Position numbers and translations under genes: made by a program. The notes beneath the pieces are model-generated. The model saw nothing but the letters and a program-made list of their open reading frames with translations, did not search any database and was not told the origin of the DNA. From Clavulina sp. PMI_390 (Eukaryota > Basidiomycota > Agaricomycetes > Cantharellales > Hydnaceae): a stretch of 25,015 nucleotides of DNA. This document shows positions 10,502-20,132 of the stretch, in pieces. The stretch is from contig WIDE01000231.1 in assembly GCA_015039315.1 (NCBI GenBank), forward strand, positions 1-25,015. The letters are read 5' to 3'. The first letter of the stretch is position 1. Every line of letters starts with the position of its first letter.

Positions 10502-10533
10502 TGTGACACGATAAACAATTGAAAAGTGTCACA
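10502..10533. repeat. 8-bp inverted repeat in the divergent promoter
   Basis: TGTGACAC at 10502-10509 and its exact reverse complement GTGTCACA at 10526-10533 are separated by 16 AT-rich bases. The half-site spacing of 24 bp, about two helix turns, would suit a dimeric regulator. Chance remains possible. Confidence 0.4.
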
Positions 10534-11246
10534 ACCTTGGCTCAATCCAGTCGCTCATTTGAGTCATTCACACGATAACCATGTTACCCAACATAGGACT
10601 TGTGCAGACTATGAAAATCTTCACAAGTCCGTAGGAAGATCTAGAATATGGGCTCGTGTGTTGTTCGCAAGCTGGCCAGGCTGCGATATCTCCACTCCAT
10701 TCTGCCAACAAACAACGGTATCAGCGCATTACTATTATAGGCTAGTAAGCAGTTATTTCTCAAACGCCAAAGGCCTGGGAGACTGGTGTTATTTCTCCTC
10801 CACCCAAATCTCTTCTACAGGCTGTCCATACAGAAGTCGCCAAGATCACAAGGGCGAGCACGCATTCTGACGCCACGCGAAGAACACAAAAACTTCCTTA
10901 TCTTCGACTTGGCAGAGATCATTTCTCATGGGCGACATTGAAATGTTATGTTCTGTGCCTTTATCTCAATGGTCGAGAATTAGAGCTATTATCTATCGGA
11001 AATCGACTTGCGCCGCGAGCACACCTGGTTTCCAAGCCACATTTCACGGCAGAGACTTCCCAAGGTCTATTGAAATTGGCTTCCACATTGTCCAGAACAC
11101 ATGGTCGGATGATGTGAGAAGACTGTCATCTACTGTCAACCCCTGCAATCTTTGTGAGTTTGCGGTGTTGACGCAGCGATCGACGAGGTTTCTCCAAATT
11201 TCTTCACACGGCTACGTTGTGAATGCTGATCTTGATAAAATGGATG

Positions 11247-11254
11247 CATAAAAT
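11247..11254 (+). promoter_or_regulatory. TATA-like element for the NRPS-like gene
   Basis: CATAAAAT lies 40 nt upstream of the ATG at 11294. A CT-rich tract at 11261-11285 comes between, typical of fungal transcription start regions. Confidence 0.35.
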
Positions 11255-11293
11255 CAGAGCTTTCTCCCTCCCTCACTATCCTCTTGGTGAACC

Positions 11294-14200
11294 ATGAGTT
11301 TCGACCCTGCGAGCATACCCGCAGTTCCCTACACCTGCATTGTTGATCACCATGCAGAAACGCATCCAAATGATCGCTTTGCCGTTTTGATGCCTCCAGA
11401 TGATGTGAAGACAGGAGACTCGACATCGACCCAGAAGCGATACGTGTCCTGGTCACAGCTCCGTGATGCCACAATTAGGGTGGCCCATTTACTTAGCCCA
11501 TTGGATGCTGAGGGAAAGCCCTCAAGCCCACGGCGCATCATTGCGATATTGGCCATTACGGATACTCTCTTATATCAAACTTTGCAGCTTGCGATCATTC
11601 GGAGTGGAAATATGGTAAATACCGTCGATTCTAGTTTTCTTATTGCTCCATCTAACCACCGACTTCAGCCATTCCCAATTTCTCACAGGAACTCTGCGGA
11701 AGCTATCGCACATCTTCTCAAGACTACGAATTGTCACGATATCGTCACTGATGAGAGCTCTACTGTCGTAGCACTCCTCGAAGCTACGCGACCTCTCCTT
11801 CATAACGATGGCCAACCCTTTCCTCTGAGGTCTATTCCTCTGCCAAGCGGCGTGGTGTTCTACCCACACCTATTCAAAAACTCTCCTCAAAGCCCTCCCG
11901 CAGATTATCCTCTGCCGTATGATCTACATGACCAGTTCGCCGTCCGATCCTGGTTCCACTCATCAGGCACGACATCTTTGCCGAAGCCAATCCCGGCAAC
12001 CGAGCAATATCTTAAATTTCTCCTTAAATCACCATGTATGTGAATTTCCTTATCGCTTGAAATACCTGGCTAATGATGGCTGTCAATTGTGGGATTCAGT
12101 CATTCAAAACCAAGGCGCTCAGAGGCTCCATGCGGTCATGGCAGCTCCTCCATTTCACATCCTGGGAATGTTCCTTCAGCTTTTCGTGCCTTTGGCGAGC
12201 GGTGTGACGATAGTATTGTGGGAGCTTGCGCCAGAGGGCTGCCCAACACCCGTGTCAACTGCTGACAACACCCTTCGCGCAATTGAGGCTTCGGGATGCG
12301 ACGCCACATTTGTGGTCCCGTCTTTTGCTACCCAGTGGTCCCACAACGAAGAAGACGTGCGGATCCTTGCTAAATTGGACCGAGTAGTAAGCAACACTTG
12401 ATCACCGCACGGCCTAGAGACCCTCGCTGAACTCCAACCCCATTTACATAGATAACCGGGAGCGGCCCTTTATCAGACGAGATCGGCGAGCACTTGGTCA
12501 ACCATGGAGTGAAACTCACCACCGCTTATGGTGGCACGGAGTTCTTGGCGCCGTGCATAGTGGATTACACTAAAAATCGAGGGCCTCATGAGTGGGCATG
12601 GACAGAAATTGCTCCCGAATTCCCTGTCAGATGGGACCCACAGGGTGATGACACATTTGAACTTCAAGTCTTGGTCAGTTCACCCTCTTCGCCTTTCCAG
12701 ACTGATCTAACTCGCCCGTCCGAAGACAAATGAGCATTATCGGCCGATGGTCATCAACACGGAGACCCCCGATGGCCCAGCGTTCAGCACCAAAGATTTG
12801 TTCATCAAGCATCCGACTAAGCAAGGGCTCTGGAAAATGTCAGTTTCTACCACCATGTTCTGATCGCAAGCTACCTAACGCACAGTCTGTAGAGTGGGTC
12901 GTCTCGATGACCAAGTCACGCTTGGTAAGGGGTCCTCATGAAAGTCGCATCATCGCATAACATACTGACATGGCACTGCCATTCATAGGCACAGGGGAGA
13001 AGGTAAACCCCAACTCAATTGGTATCAGTATAATCCTTTGAGTTGCTCAATCAGATTCTGACGTGCTTGGTGTCTTTTTTAGAGTTGGCCGTCCTGGAGA
13101 GTCCACTTGTGACTGGTGCACTCCTTGTTGGTCGTGGCCGGAATCAAGTAGGGCTACTGTTGGAGATCGTCCCTGAGGAAGATTTCGACTCAACAGACGA
13201 TGATTCGTTGGCACGGATTAGAAATCTGATCTGGTAAGCCCTTTGTCATGAAGGGATAATGTGGCTACAGACTCATGAGCTAACCTCGGATAGGCCTATT
13301 ATAGAGAAGATTAACGCGAAAACTCCAACATTCGCCCGGATCTACAAAGAAACCATCATTCCTTCCCGCCACTCGAAGCCGTTCCCGCGCACACCGAAAG
13401 GTTCTATCCAGCGCAAGCAGGTAGAAGCAGTGTATGAAGTTGAGATCCAGCGTATGTATGCCGCCATCGATGAAGCGAGAGGGGGAGAGGTTGTGAATCT
13501 ACCTAAGGCTTGGGATCGCACGAGCCTGGAGATTTGGCTGGTGGATATGGCGAAGTCGCTAATGCAACAGCCGGAGATCGACATATCGAAGGATCTTTTC
13601 GAGCAAGGTGCTGACAGGTACGAGCGCCGTGCGTGGTTAAATTCGGTGGCATATTCTGATCCAAATTGGTGCTCTCTAGCCTTATTGCTACATTCTTGCG
13701 TGTACGCGTCGTTAGTGCGATGAGAGAATGTGGGGAGCCCAATATCTCTACTGTATCAGCAGATGTGGATCCCAGCATCGTTTTCACACACCCCACGATC
13801 GCCGCCCTCGCCAAATATTTGACCGATTTGGTTTTGCCTGACGCAGGCAGCGCAGAATCTGCCAGAAACCTGGCGGATGTTCGCATTCGCGACATGATGA
13901 CCCTTATCGAAAAATACACTTCAGACCTCGGCTCGCAGCCCATACCCTCCGAAAACTCGCACTCTTTCCGTCCTCCAAAAGAAACTATCGTGATCACGGG
14001 GACCACTGGTACCTTGGGGAGCTATCTCCTCGCCCAGGTCCTCCAGGACGAAAAGGTTGAGCGTGTCTGGGCCATCAACCGCTCCAAGTTGGATGATCCA
14101 CTTGCAACACGCCAGCAAGTAAGCTTCGAAGAGAAGGGGCTTAGCGGAGAGCTTCTTCAGCACGAGAAGCTGCGGCTCGTTGAAAGCGACCTAGGAGAAC

Positions 14201-15449
14201 CAAGACTTGGGCTTACAGAGAGCCTTTACCAAGAGGTGAGCCATAACGCTCGCAATCCTGAAAAACGGCTCTAAAATGTGCATTATTTCAATGACTATGT
14301 CCCATCACATCATTTTAGATTGCTAACACCACTACCCTCATTATCAACAACGCGTGGCGTCTTGACTTTAACCTCTCTGTGAGCTCCTTTGAGCCTCACA
14401 TAAGGGCAACTCGGAACCTAGTCAACCTCGCTCTAGCGAGTCCGCACGGTGCAGGTTTCGTCCGGACTATATTCATCTCCTCCATCTCCGCCCTTGCGAG
14501 CTGGCCACTCCAAAATGGCCCAGTACCGGAGGGCCTTATCGAGGATCCCGCATTCAGCGTGGGGTCTGGTTATGGTGAGAGCAAGTATGTTGGGGAGAAG
14601 GTGTGTAAACCTATAGGGATTATTGTGATGTCCACGCCCTATCATCTCACTGTCATACGGAATAGATCCTTGACATTGCGGCGAAGAAGACGGGCCTTGA
14701 GTATACAGTCATAAGGCTAGGTCAGTTGAGCGGTGGCAACAATGGATTCTGGTCATCGAACGAATGGGTCCCGAATTTGCTACAAAGTTCCGCCCAGTTG
14801 GGATATCTGCCGGACGCTCAACGTGTGAGTCTCCATGGGGTGGTGTGGTTTACACATCTCTTGGGCTATTACTGACTCCTCCCTATTTGATCAGTCTATT
14901 CTTTGGGTGCCTCATCACAGTGCTGCAGACGCGATCCTCGATGTCAGCCTCCAAAAGAGCTCAAAGGGCTCTACACCAGGCGAGAGTAGTCTTCCACCAG
15001 CCCTCCACCTAGTTCATCCCCGCCCTGTTCCTTGGTCCACCCTCATGAAGTGCATATCCACCACACTCGCAGACACATGCGGTATTGAACCACTTCCTCT
15101 CATCCCCTGGACTGACTGGGTGGCCAAACTTGAGTCCGCCGAGCAAACGATCATGCAGACACCTAGCAGCGCCAGCAATCCCCGGGCATATGAGCGCATC
15201 CCAGGCATCAAGCTGATACGGTTCTATCGCACATTCGGGATGGGGATGTCATCTACAGACCCGGATGCCCAGCCCCCATTACCGGAGTCAGAGAGAGGTG
15301 TTGCGGCTTTGGAATTCGAGACGACAAAGATGCAGAGCCTCTCGCCCACGCTAGACAAGCTCGATCCACTGAATGACGATGATGTGCTGAAATGGATCGA
15401 GTATTGGCGATCTAAAGGTATGTTCACGTCCCCAGCGTCCCATCCCTAG
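11294..15449 (+). CDS. NRPS-like adenylate-forming reductase (A-T-R)
   Basis: Thirteen exons: 11294-11614, 11669-12035, 12100-12386, 12452-12673, 12726-12838, 12893-12924, 12989-13021, 13083-13233, 13294-13617, 13680-14235, 14319-14600, 14666-14824 and 14895-15449. They give 1133 residues in consistent phase. The adenylation domain (about 1-550) shows A3 FHSSGTTSLPKPI near 203, A5 TAYGGTE near 349, A7 STKDLF at 420, A8 GRLDDQVTLGTGEKVNP at 439 and A10 PRTPKGSIQRK with Lys544. The carrier domain has FEQGADSL with phosphopantetheine Ser617. The reductase has the NAD(P) motif GTTGTLG at 724-730 and catalytic YGESK (Tyr887, Lys891). Such enzymes activate a carboxylic acid with ATP, hold it as a thioester and release it as aldehyde or alcohol. 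There is no condensation domain. It is shorter than Lys2 (about 1400 residues), so a basidiomycete Nps-type aryl or keto acid reductase is likelier. A donor-like GTATGT at 15418 could splice to 15477, ending at 15496. Confidence 0.94.
11615..11668 (+). other. In-frame, stop-free 54-nt intron in the adenylation domain
   Basis: Intron 1 of the reductase gene (GTAAAT...TTCAG) has 54 nt in phase 0 and contains no stop codon. Retention would insert 18 residues without breaking the frame. Splicing gives RSGNM-PFPISHRNSAEAI, which reads as the continuous A-domain, so the spliced form is preferred. Confidence 0.7.
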
Positions 15450-15765
15450 CGCATCGAAGATGGAATGATGAAGAAGTGGGACTGCGTTTGTCTTGAAACA
15501 TTCCTGGCATTCCTGTTGAAACAATGAGCCCAACCCAGCAGTAGGTCGACATATTGTGACCACGATAATGTGTACCAATCACGTAGCTGTAGACAAATGT
15601 TGCGAATGGAATATTCTGCCCGAAATGACATGCTGGGTGAACGATGTATCACGATAGGTGGAGTACATGGAAGAAAAAAGTCTTTGCGACGAAACAGAAG
15701 CGGTGGGACAATGCCCAAGTGTGACACGGGTACGTTACCTATTTAGTTCGATCGTGATTCAAATC
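15450..15765. other. Intergenic region, NRPS-like gene to mtq2
   Basis: A 316-bp same-strand spacer with no gene seen. It may hold a small alternative terminal exon of the reductase gene (15477-15496) and must carry the promoter of the methyltransferase gene. Confidence 0.5.
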
Positions 15766-16817
15766 ATGATCCCAACACCAGATTTGTCCCACCTCAAATC
15801 TGCAGACTACGAGAACGTCTACGAGCCTGCAGGTAAGACAATATTAGGCTTCTTGGCACCCCTGCCCGTCTGATACTACTCCAATCATACATCGCCTCCA
15901 AGAGGACACTTTTATTCTCTTGGATGCTCTCGAGAAAGATGCCGATGTCCTGGTCAATATGCGGCCTAACATATGTCTGGAGATAGGGTGAGTGTCTCCA
16001 GTGAAATATTTTGATGTTTAAATGTATTCACTTTGGCCTCATCTTCGCTAGCTAGCTCTGGCTCTGGTTGCGTATCGACTTTCTTGCACTCCGTGCTACA
16101 ACAAGCACCAAGCGACGGGATTACGATAAAACCAGCGGCACTGTATCTATGCACTGATATCAATCCATACGCTGCATCATGTACGATTCGAACCGGCGCA
16201 CAGAACAATGTGAGTTATACTTCTGGCCTCTATTCGGAATGGTCCACTTCAATAACTATGTTTCGCAGGTACGGTTAGATGTCATACAAGGCCCTTTCGC
16301 TCTCCCTTTATCCAAGCGCCTAGCAGGTCAAATCGGTATCCTCATATTCAATCCTCCCTACGTCCCGACGGAGGACGAGGAAGCCATTGCCTCTCAATCG
16401 GTATCGAATCCCTCGGATGAGAACCGTATCGCAGGTGCGTGGGCAGGCGGAGAAGATGGAATGGCTGTGACTAGCATCTTTCTGGATCAAGTCGAGGTAT
16501 GGTTTCTCATATAAACCGGGCTTGCTTGAGTTAATCTCGAGAAATCGTGCACCTCCCTATTTTGGCATAGGGTTTACTCTCCGCTCAAGGGAGGTTCTAC
16601 CTCGTTGCTGTGGCACGAAATAACGTCCCCAAAATCCGAGAGCACATGTCTGGCTATGGGCTCCAGAGTGAGGTAGGTTTCCAGACATTTGCATAACCGT
16701 GATTTATTCTGGCCCGCGACAAGCTAAAATTCTTCTTCTTTTTCCCAGATTGTGCTGCAACGTAGAGCGGGTCGCGAGATGCTATTTGTTCTTTGTTTCA
16801 CTCGAATTGCCAACTGA
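15766..16817 (+). CDS. mtq2: eRF1 glutamine N5-methyltransferase catalytic subunit (Mtq2 / N6AMT1 / HemK2 type)
   Basis: Six exons, 15766-15832, 15903-15987, 16056-16209, 16269-16496, 16571-16672 and 16749-16817, give 234 residues in consistent phase (introns of 70, 68, 59, 74 and 76 nt). The fold is a class I SAM-dependent methyltransferase. Motif I is ICLEIGSGSGC, around residues 46-56. The acidic D-I-N-P stretch in LYLCTDINPYAA contacts the SAM ribose in this family. The diagnostic NPPY is at residues 130-133 (LIFNPPYVP), the active site that methylates glutamine. The N-terminal VYEPAEDTFILLDALE also matches the Mtq2/N6AMT1 group, and the length is close to N6AMT1 (214). The known role is methylation of the GGQ glutamine of release factor eRF1, with Trm112 as obligate partner; it is cytosolic. 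The start ATG has A at -3. It lies downstream of the NRPS-like gene on the same strand, with no reason to suppose a shared pathway. Confidence 0.94.
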
Positions 16818-17931
16818 CACTAAGAGCGGTTTCGGGTTGTAGAACCAGATATGCAGACACTTAGGACTGCGGTCCATGATGGTATCACACTATTCATCGT
16901 ACGATATACCAAAAAGCCCTGTAAGATATTTTGTGCCTGCGCAGTATTTCGCATTTATTATTCAGTGAAAAAAGGAGACCGCCTTGTGCATGCACATCCC
17001 ACATGTGAAGCGTGATTGTGTCGTGGGAAACGACATCTTCCGTTGACCGCTCCTGCGAACGACAACCACTTTCAGGGCCGCGCAGGACGAGTGATGCCCC
17101 GTAGACGGAGCCCGCCTGATGGGCGGTGAAATTTACTAATTGTGCTTCACATACGGTTCGAGGACGGCTGAGCTTCTCCTCAAGCCCCACCGCGTGGGTC
17201 GAGCCCGAGGCTCCGAGGTACGTACGTTGATTACTTGGTAATTGTTTGACGTCAGAAACCATTCCACGCCACCGTAAGCCCATTGAGAGCACCGAGTATC
17301 ACGATTCCTCGGCCTCCGATCTTCGATGAGGGTGTCGCCCAATGACTAATCTGGAGCCGACGCTGTCGTTCGTCTGTCGACAATTCTCGACTTCGATAAT
17401 TCCGCTATGTGTCGCAGAAGGATTTTTCTCCTATTATTTTCTCGCGCGCGCTGCACTAGATCGCCCCTTATTTCTCACGTGGGTTTTGGGGGTGACGAGC
17501 ACCACGTTTGATGTCAGTTGTGCGCCTGAGAGCTGCGTGCGGCCTTGGCATCCCGACATCATCCACACCTCACTGCACCGACTCACCGCCTGTTCGGAAG
17601 ATACCTCCGAGGCGTCACCGCTGCTCCTTGGCTCTGTTCATCATCGTGTTGAACGCTCACTCTAAAATACGTACATGGATGCAATGTCAAAAGTTTTGTT
17701 CGGTTCTCTTAGACTCGCCGAACACGCGCGAGCGGTCATGCTCCAACTCCACTCCCCCGTTTCAGAACAGCCTCCCATCAACTGCCCGACTTAATTACGT
17801 CCCCTTGCTGACCACCGCGAGTACAAAAAGGAGTGCACAGTCGATCCGATTTATCTCTTCACTCACCTCCATCTCCCTCAATTACCTGAGTCTTACTGCA
17901 ACCCCCAACACCAACACTTGTACTATCCACG
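16818..17931. other. Gene-poor region upstream of the secreted-protein gene
   Basis: About 1.1 kb without a recognisable gene on either strand; the frames present lack protein-like features. A CACGTG site is at 17476-17481. The 100 bp before the ATG at 17932 is pyrimidine-rich with many CCTC and ACTC runs, as expected for a highly expressed fungal promoter or 5' UTR. Confidence 0.5.
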
Positions 17932-18501
17932 ATGATGTTTGCCAAGTCTACCAGCACTTTCCTCATCTTCCTCACTACCCTCTTCGCGACTTTCTCCCCG
18001 GCATTCGCTAAGGTCGTGGGCATCACTGCCCCGCCAACAGTCAGCCCCGGCCAGACCTTCCCCGTAACAGTTGAGACCTCATCGTACATCCAAAACATCT
18101 ACGATTACTACATGGTCTTTGGGATTGCACCACAAACCTTCAATGACAGCGGGCTGCACACCCTGCTGGGACTGGGCTATGACCTCGTGGCGAACAACGA
18201 GTACAACACGGCCCATGGGTCATTCAATGTGTCCATCACCATCCCCAGTGATTATAACATCACGACGCAGGGCTCTGCTGTGAACTTGCGCGCCTCTGTG
18301 TTCAGCACTGTGAGTGTCTTGAATTTTTCACTTGAACAATCAACATCTTTTGTGCTCCTCTTGAGCTTTTTTTACTCCTATATGACGTCATTTCTGACAT
18401 TCTCGTCTCCCTCGCATGCATCGCTTCGGATGAATAAATAGGTCGGCGCGTCCCAAGAAATCTGGGTAACCTACTGGGCCACCAACGTGACTGTGGTGTA
18501 A
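17932..18501 (+). CDS. Small secreted protein, cysteine-free, possibly Nis1-like
   Basis: Two exons, 17932-18309 and 18442-18501, joined at a phase-0 GT-AG intron of 132 nt, give 145 residues. Residues 1-26 form a clear signal peptide: a basic start, the hydrophobic core FLIFLTTLFATF, and cleavage probably after AFA. The mature protein of about 119 residues begins KVVGITAPPTVSPGQTFPV, has no cysteine, and carries four N-x-S/T sites (NDS, NVS, NIT, NVT). It is rich in beta-prone and aromatic residues, suggesting a small beta-sandwich. The ITAPPTVSPGQTF opening and the closing ATNVTVV strand resemble fungal Nis1-type secreted proteins, some of which are effectors. I judge this by eye only, so the family is tentative. 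A second ATG at 17935 would serve equally well. It converges with the SR-rich gene, with a 366-bp gap between the stops. Confidence 0.8.
18383..18390. promoter_or_regulatory. Consensus CRE palindrome inside an intron
   Basis: TGACGTCA, the full 8-bp ATF/CREB-type element, lies inside the 132-nt intron of the secreted-protein gene. An exact 8-mer is expected by chance about once in 65 kb, so a role is possible but unproven. Confidence 0.3.
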
Positions 18502-18867
18502 AGACTCCTTACCACCCACTTCCCCCTCCACTCTCCTCATGCCAATCACGACCCATTATACGGATGTTTTATACAAAAGAAACGTCACGGACTTCGAACA
18601 ATTCACAGACACGGACTTCTTTTTCATTCTCCAACGAACTCCATACTGTATTGTGCTCCTCGCACTAATACTATCGCACCCCGCTCTATACTTGTATTTT
18701 TTCTTGTTGATGTAATCCTTTCGAGAATGTTATCCTATAGCACGAGTAGCGACGAACGAGTGATAGATACACCATTGCATTCGAGGAAGTAACAGGTGGT
18801 AGAATCGTAGCGAAGCCCCGGCAAAGGAGTATACCGCAGATTGAGAACACGAACAGCGTACAATGGC
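18502..18867. other. Tail-to-tail spacer
   Basis: This lies between the stop codons of two convergent genes and presumably holds both 3' UTRs. No separate gene is seen. A reading frame continues leftward from the SR-rich gene to 18686, but it exists only if that gene's last intron is not removed. Confidence 0.5.
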
Positions 18868-20132
18868 TCAATGGGAGGAATTGAGAAAAGCGAGTAAATC
18901 CGCTCGAGCCCCAGCCATATCGTCCTTTGGAGGTTTCAACTTTATCTGTACGTACAGAGTTAAGATTGTGAGCTCGAGCAGGGTTGGAAAAACAAGAGAC
19001 GGGACCGCGAACCTTCTTCCCTGTCAAGACACTCCGCTTCGAACTGTCATCCTTCCTTTTCCTATCGCCTCTTTTCCTACTCGACTTGCCCGAGCTGCGG
19101 TGGTGGCGCGAGCTATGACTATGGCCATGTCGTCGGCCAGGAGAGCGAGAACGGGAACGGGATCGCGAGCGAGAGCGAGAGTGGGACGATGAGCGGGAAC
19201 GAGAGCGAGATCGAGAATGTGACCTCGACCGCGAGTGGGATCGACCACGACCATGACCACGATGTCCATGATGGCTATGACGCGGTTTCGTAGAAGACGA
19301 ATGTCGATCGCGCTCGTTTCGGTGGTTGTCGTCCAATCCAGCGTTCGTGATGGATTCGTTGGTGTCAGCTGGGGGTGCTACGCGCAGAGAACGAGACGAA
19401 GAGCGCGAACGCGAATGTGAGCGGGAACGTGAGCGGGAATGCGAGCGTGAACGAGTGCGCCCGCGCCCACGACCTCCATCGCTAGGTCGGCCATGGCGAT
19501 GGTAGTGGCTCTTGTGATGATGACTATGGTGGTGCGACGGGGACCTTGCCTCCTGTTCATATAAGAAAGACGACATTCATGAGAATTTTTCACCAAGTTA
19601 GCATAATATAGCAGGTGAAGAAGACTTACAGGTCTCTTTCCTCGTCCAGGCGAGTGATTCCTCGATGAACGAGAATGGTGGTTCTCGTCTCTCAAATTGG
19701 CATCTGGTGAACGAGAACGTTCCCGATAGCGAGGCGAAGAAGGGGAACGTGCATCGCCACGCCGTCGAGGCTCGGGTGAATGCGAGCGTCTTCGCGGATG
19801 GTGTCCACCTGCTCGTCGTCCAGCTGGAGAGCGCGACCTTGAGCGCCCTCCTCTAGCCGAAGAATGCGACTCGGCGTGATGGTCTAAAATGATGGTGTGC
19901 AGTCACACATGTCCAAGGATTCAGAGCCGGCGGTTCAATGCGTCATGATGTTATTTGCAATCGAGTAGGTTTTGGGGGTTTGGAATGGCCGGCCACGTTG
20001 TGTAGCCAGGAGAAAAAGGCAGAGCATCAGCACAGAGGGTTCACCGAAAGACTTGTTCTGCTTCAGATACTCACCACGACCGCGACTCGAGTGATGCTGG
20101 TCGTCGAGGTATTCGTCTCTCCAAGAACCCAT
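18868..20132 (-). CDS. Arginine/serine-rich (RS-domain) protein, 5' end uncertain
   Basis: Exons 20075-20132, 19630-19883, 19013-19552 and 18868-18945 join in phase into 309 residues from ATG 20132 (introns of 191, 77 and 67 nt). Most of the protein is low complexity: SRSRSRS and SHSRSRS runs, His-rich stretches (SHHHSHHHKSHYHRH) and RGRGR blocks, ending in a Lys/Arg-rich part. No RRM is seen. The last exon gives a compact, non-repetitive tail, IKLKPPKDDMAGARADLLAF followed by LNSSH. Its good sense supports the weak donor GTTCGC at 19012. RS domains mark pre-mRNA splicing and nuclear-speckle proteins phosphorylated by SR kinases, so a nuclear splicing-linked role is inferred. Coding sense (DRRHSHSDPS) continues upstream of ATG 20132 to about 20200, where a CTTTCAG acceptor stands. 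The true start is therefore probably in an unidentified upstream exon. Confidence 0.72.
19100..19475 (-). repeat. RS-dipeptide coding repeat tract
   Basis: Degenerate 6-nt units (CGC/CGT/CGA/CGG plus TCN or AGC) encode alternating Arg-Ser and Ser-His-Ser-Arg. Two blocks, about 19100-19250 and 19385-19475, are separated by a more complex stretch. The opposite strand is open over parts of this only because of the repeat. Confidence 0.8.

Larger units (their letters stand above)
10303..11293. promoter_or_regulatory. Divergent intergenic region (CsbD-like gene / NRPS-like gene)
   Basis: About 1 kb between two divergent start codons. It holds a TATA-like CTTATAAG at 10385-10392 for the minus gene, an inverted repeat at 10502-10533, and a TATA-like CATAAAAT at 11247-11254 followed by a pyrimidine-rich run before the plus-strand ATG at 11294. 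An ATG-started frame of 107 codons (10928-11251) has no recognisable features and is not called as a gene. Confidence 0.55.

Noticed and set aside
10928..11251. An ATG-started frame of 107 codons upstream of the NRPS-like gene
   Set aside because: No domain, signal peptide or convincing composition; it overlaps the expected promoter and stops just before the TATA-like element.
17150..17170. A GGTTCGA-like T-loop suggesting a tRNA
   Set aside because: The flanking bases do not form a T-stem, acceptor stem or anticodon arm. Similar TCGAA occurrences elsewhere in the window also failed.
19024..19420. Open frames on both strands within the RS-rich gene
   Set aside because: They arise from the six-base Arg-Ser codon repeat, which is open in several frames; the RS-encoding frame has the splice-consistent model.
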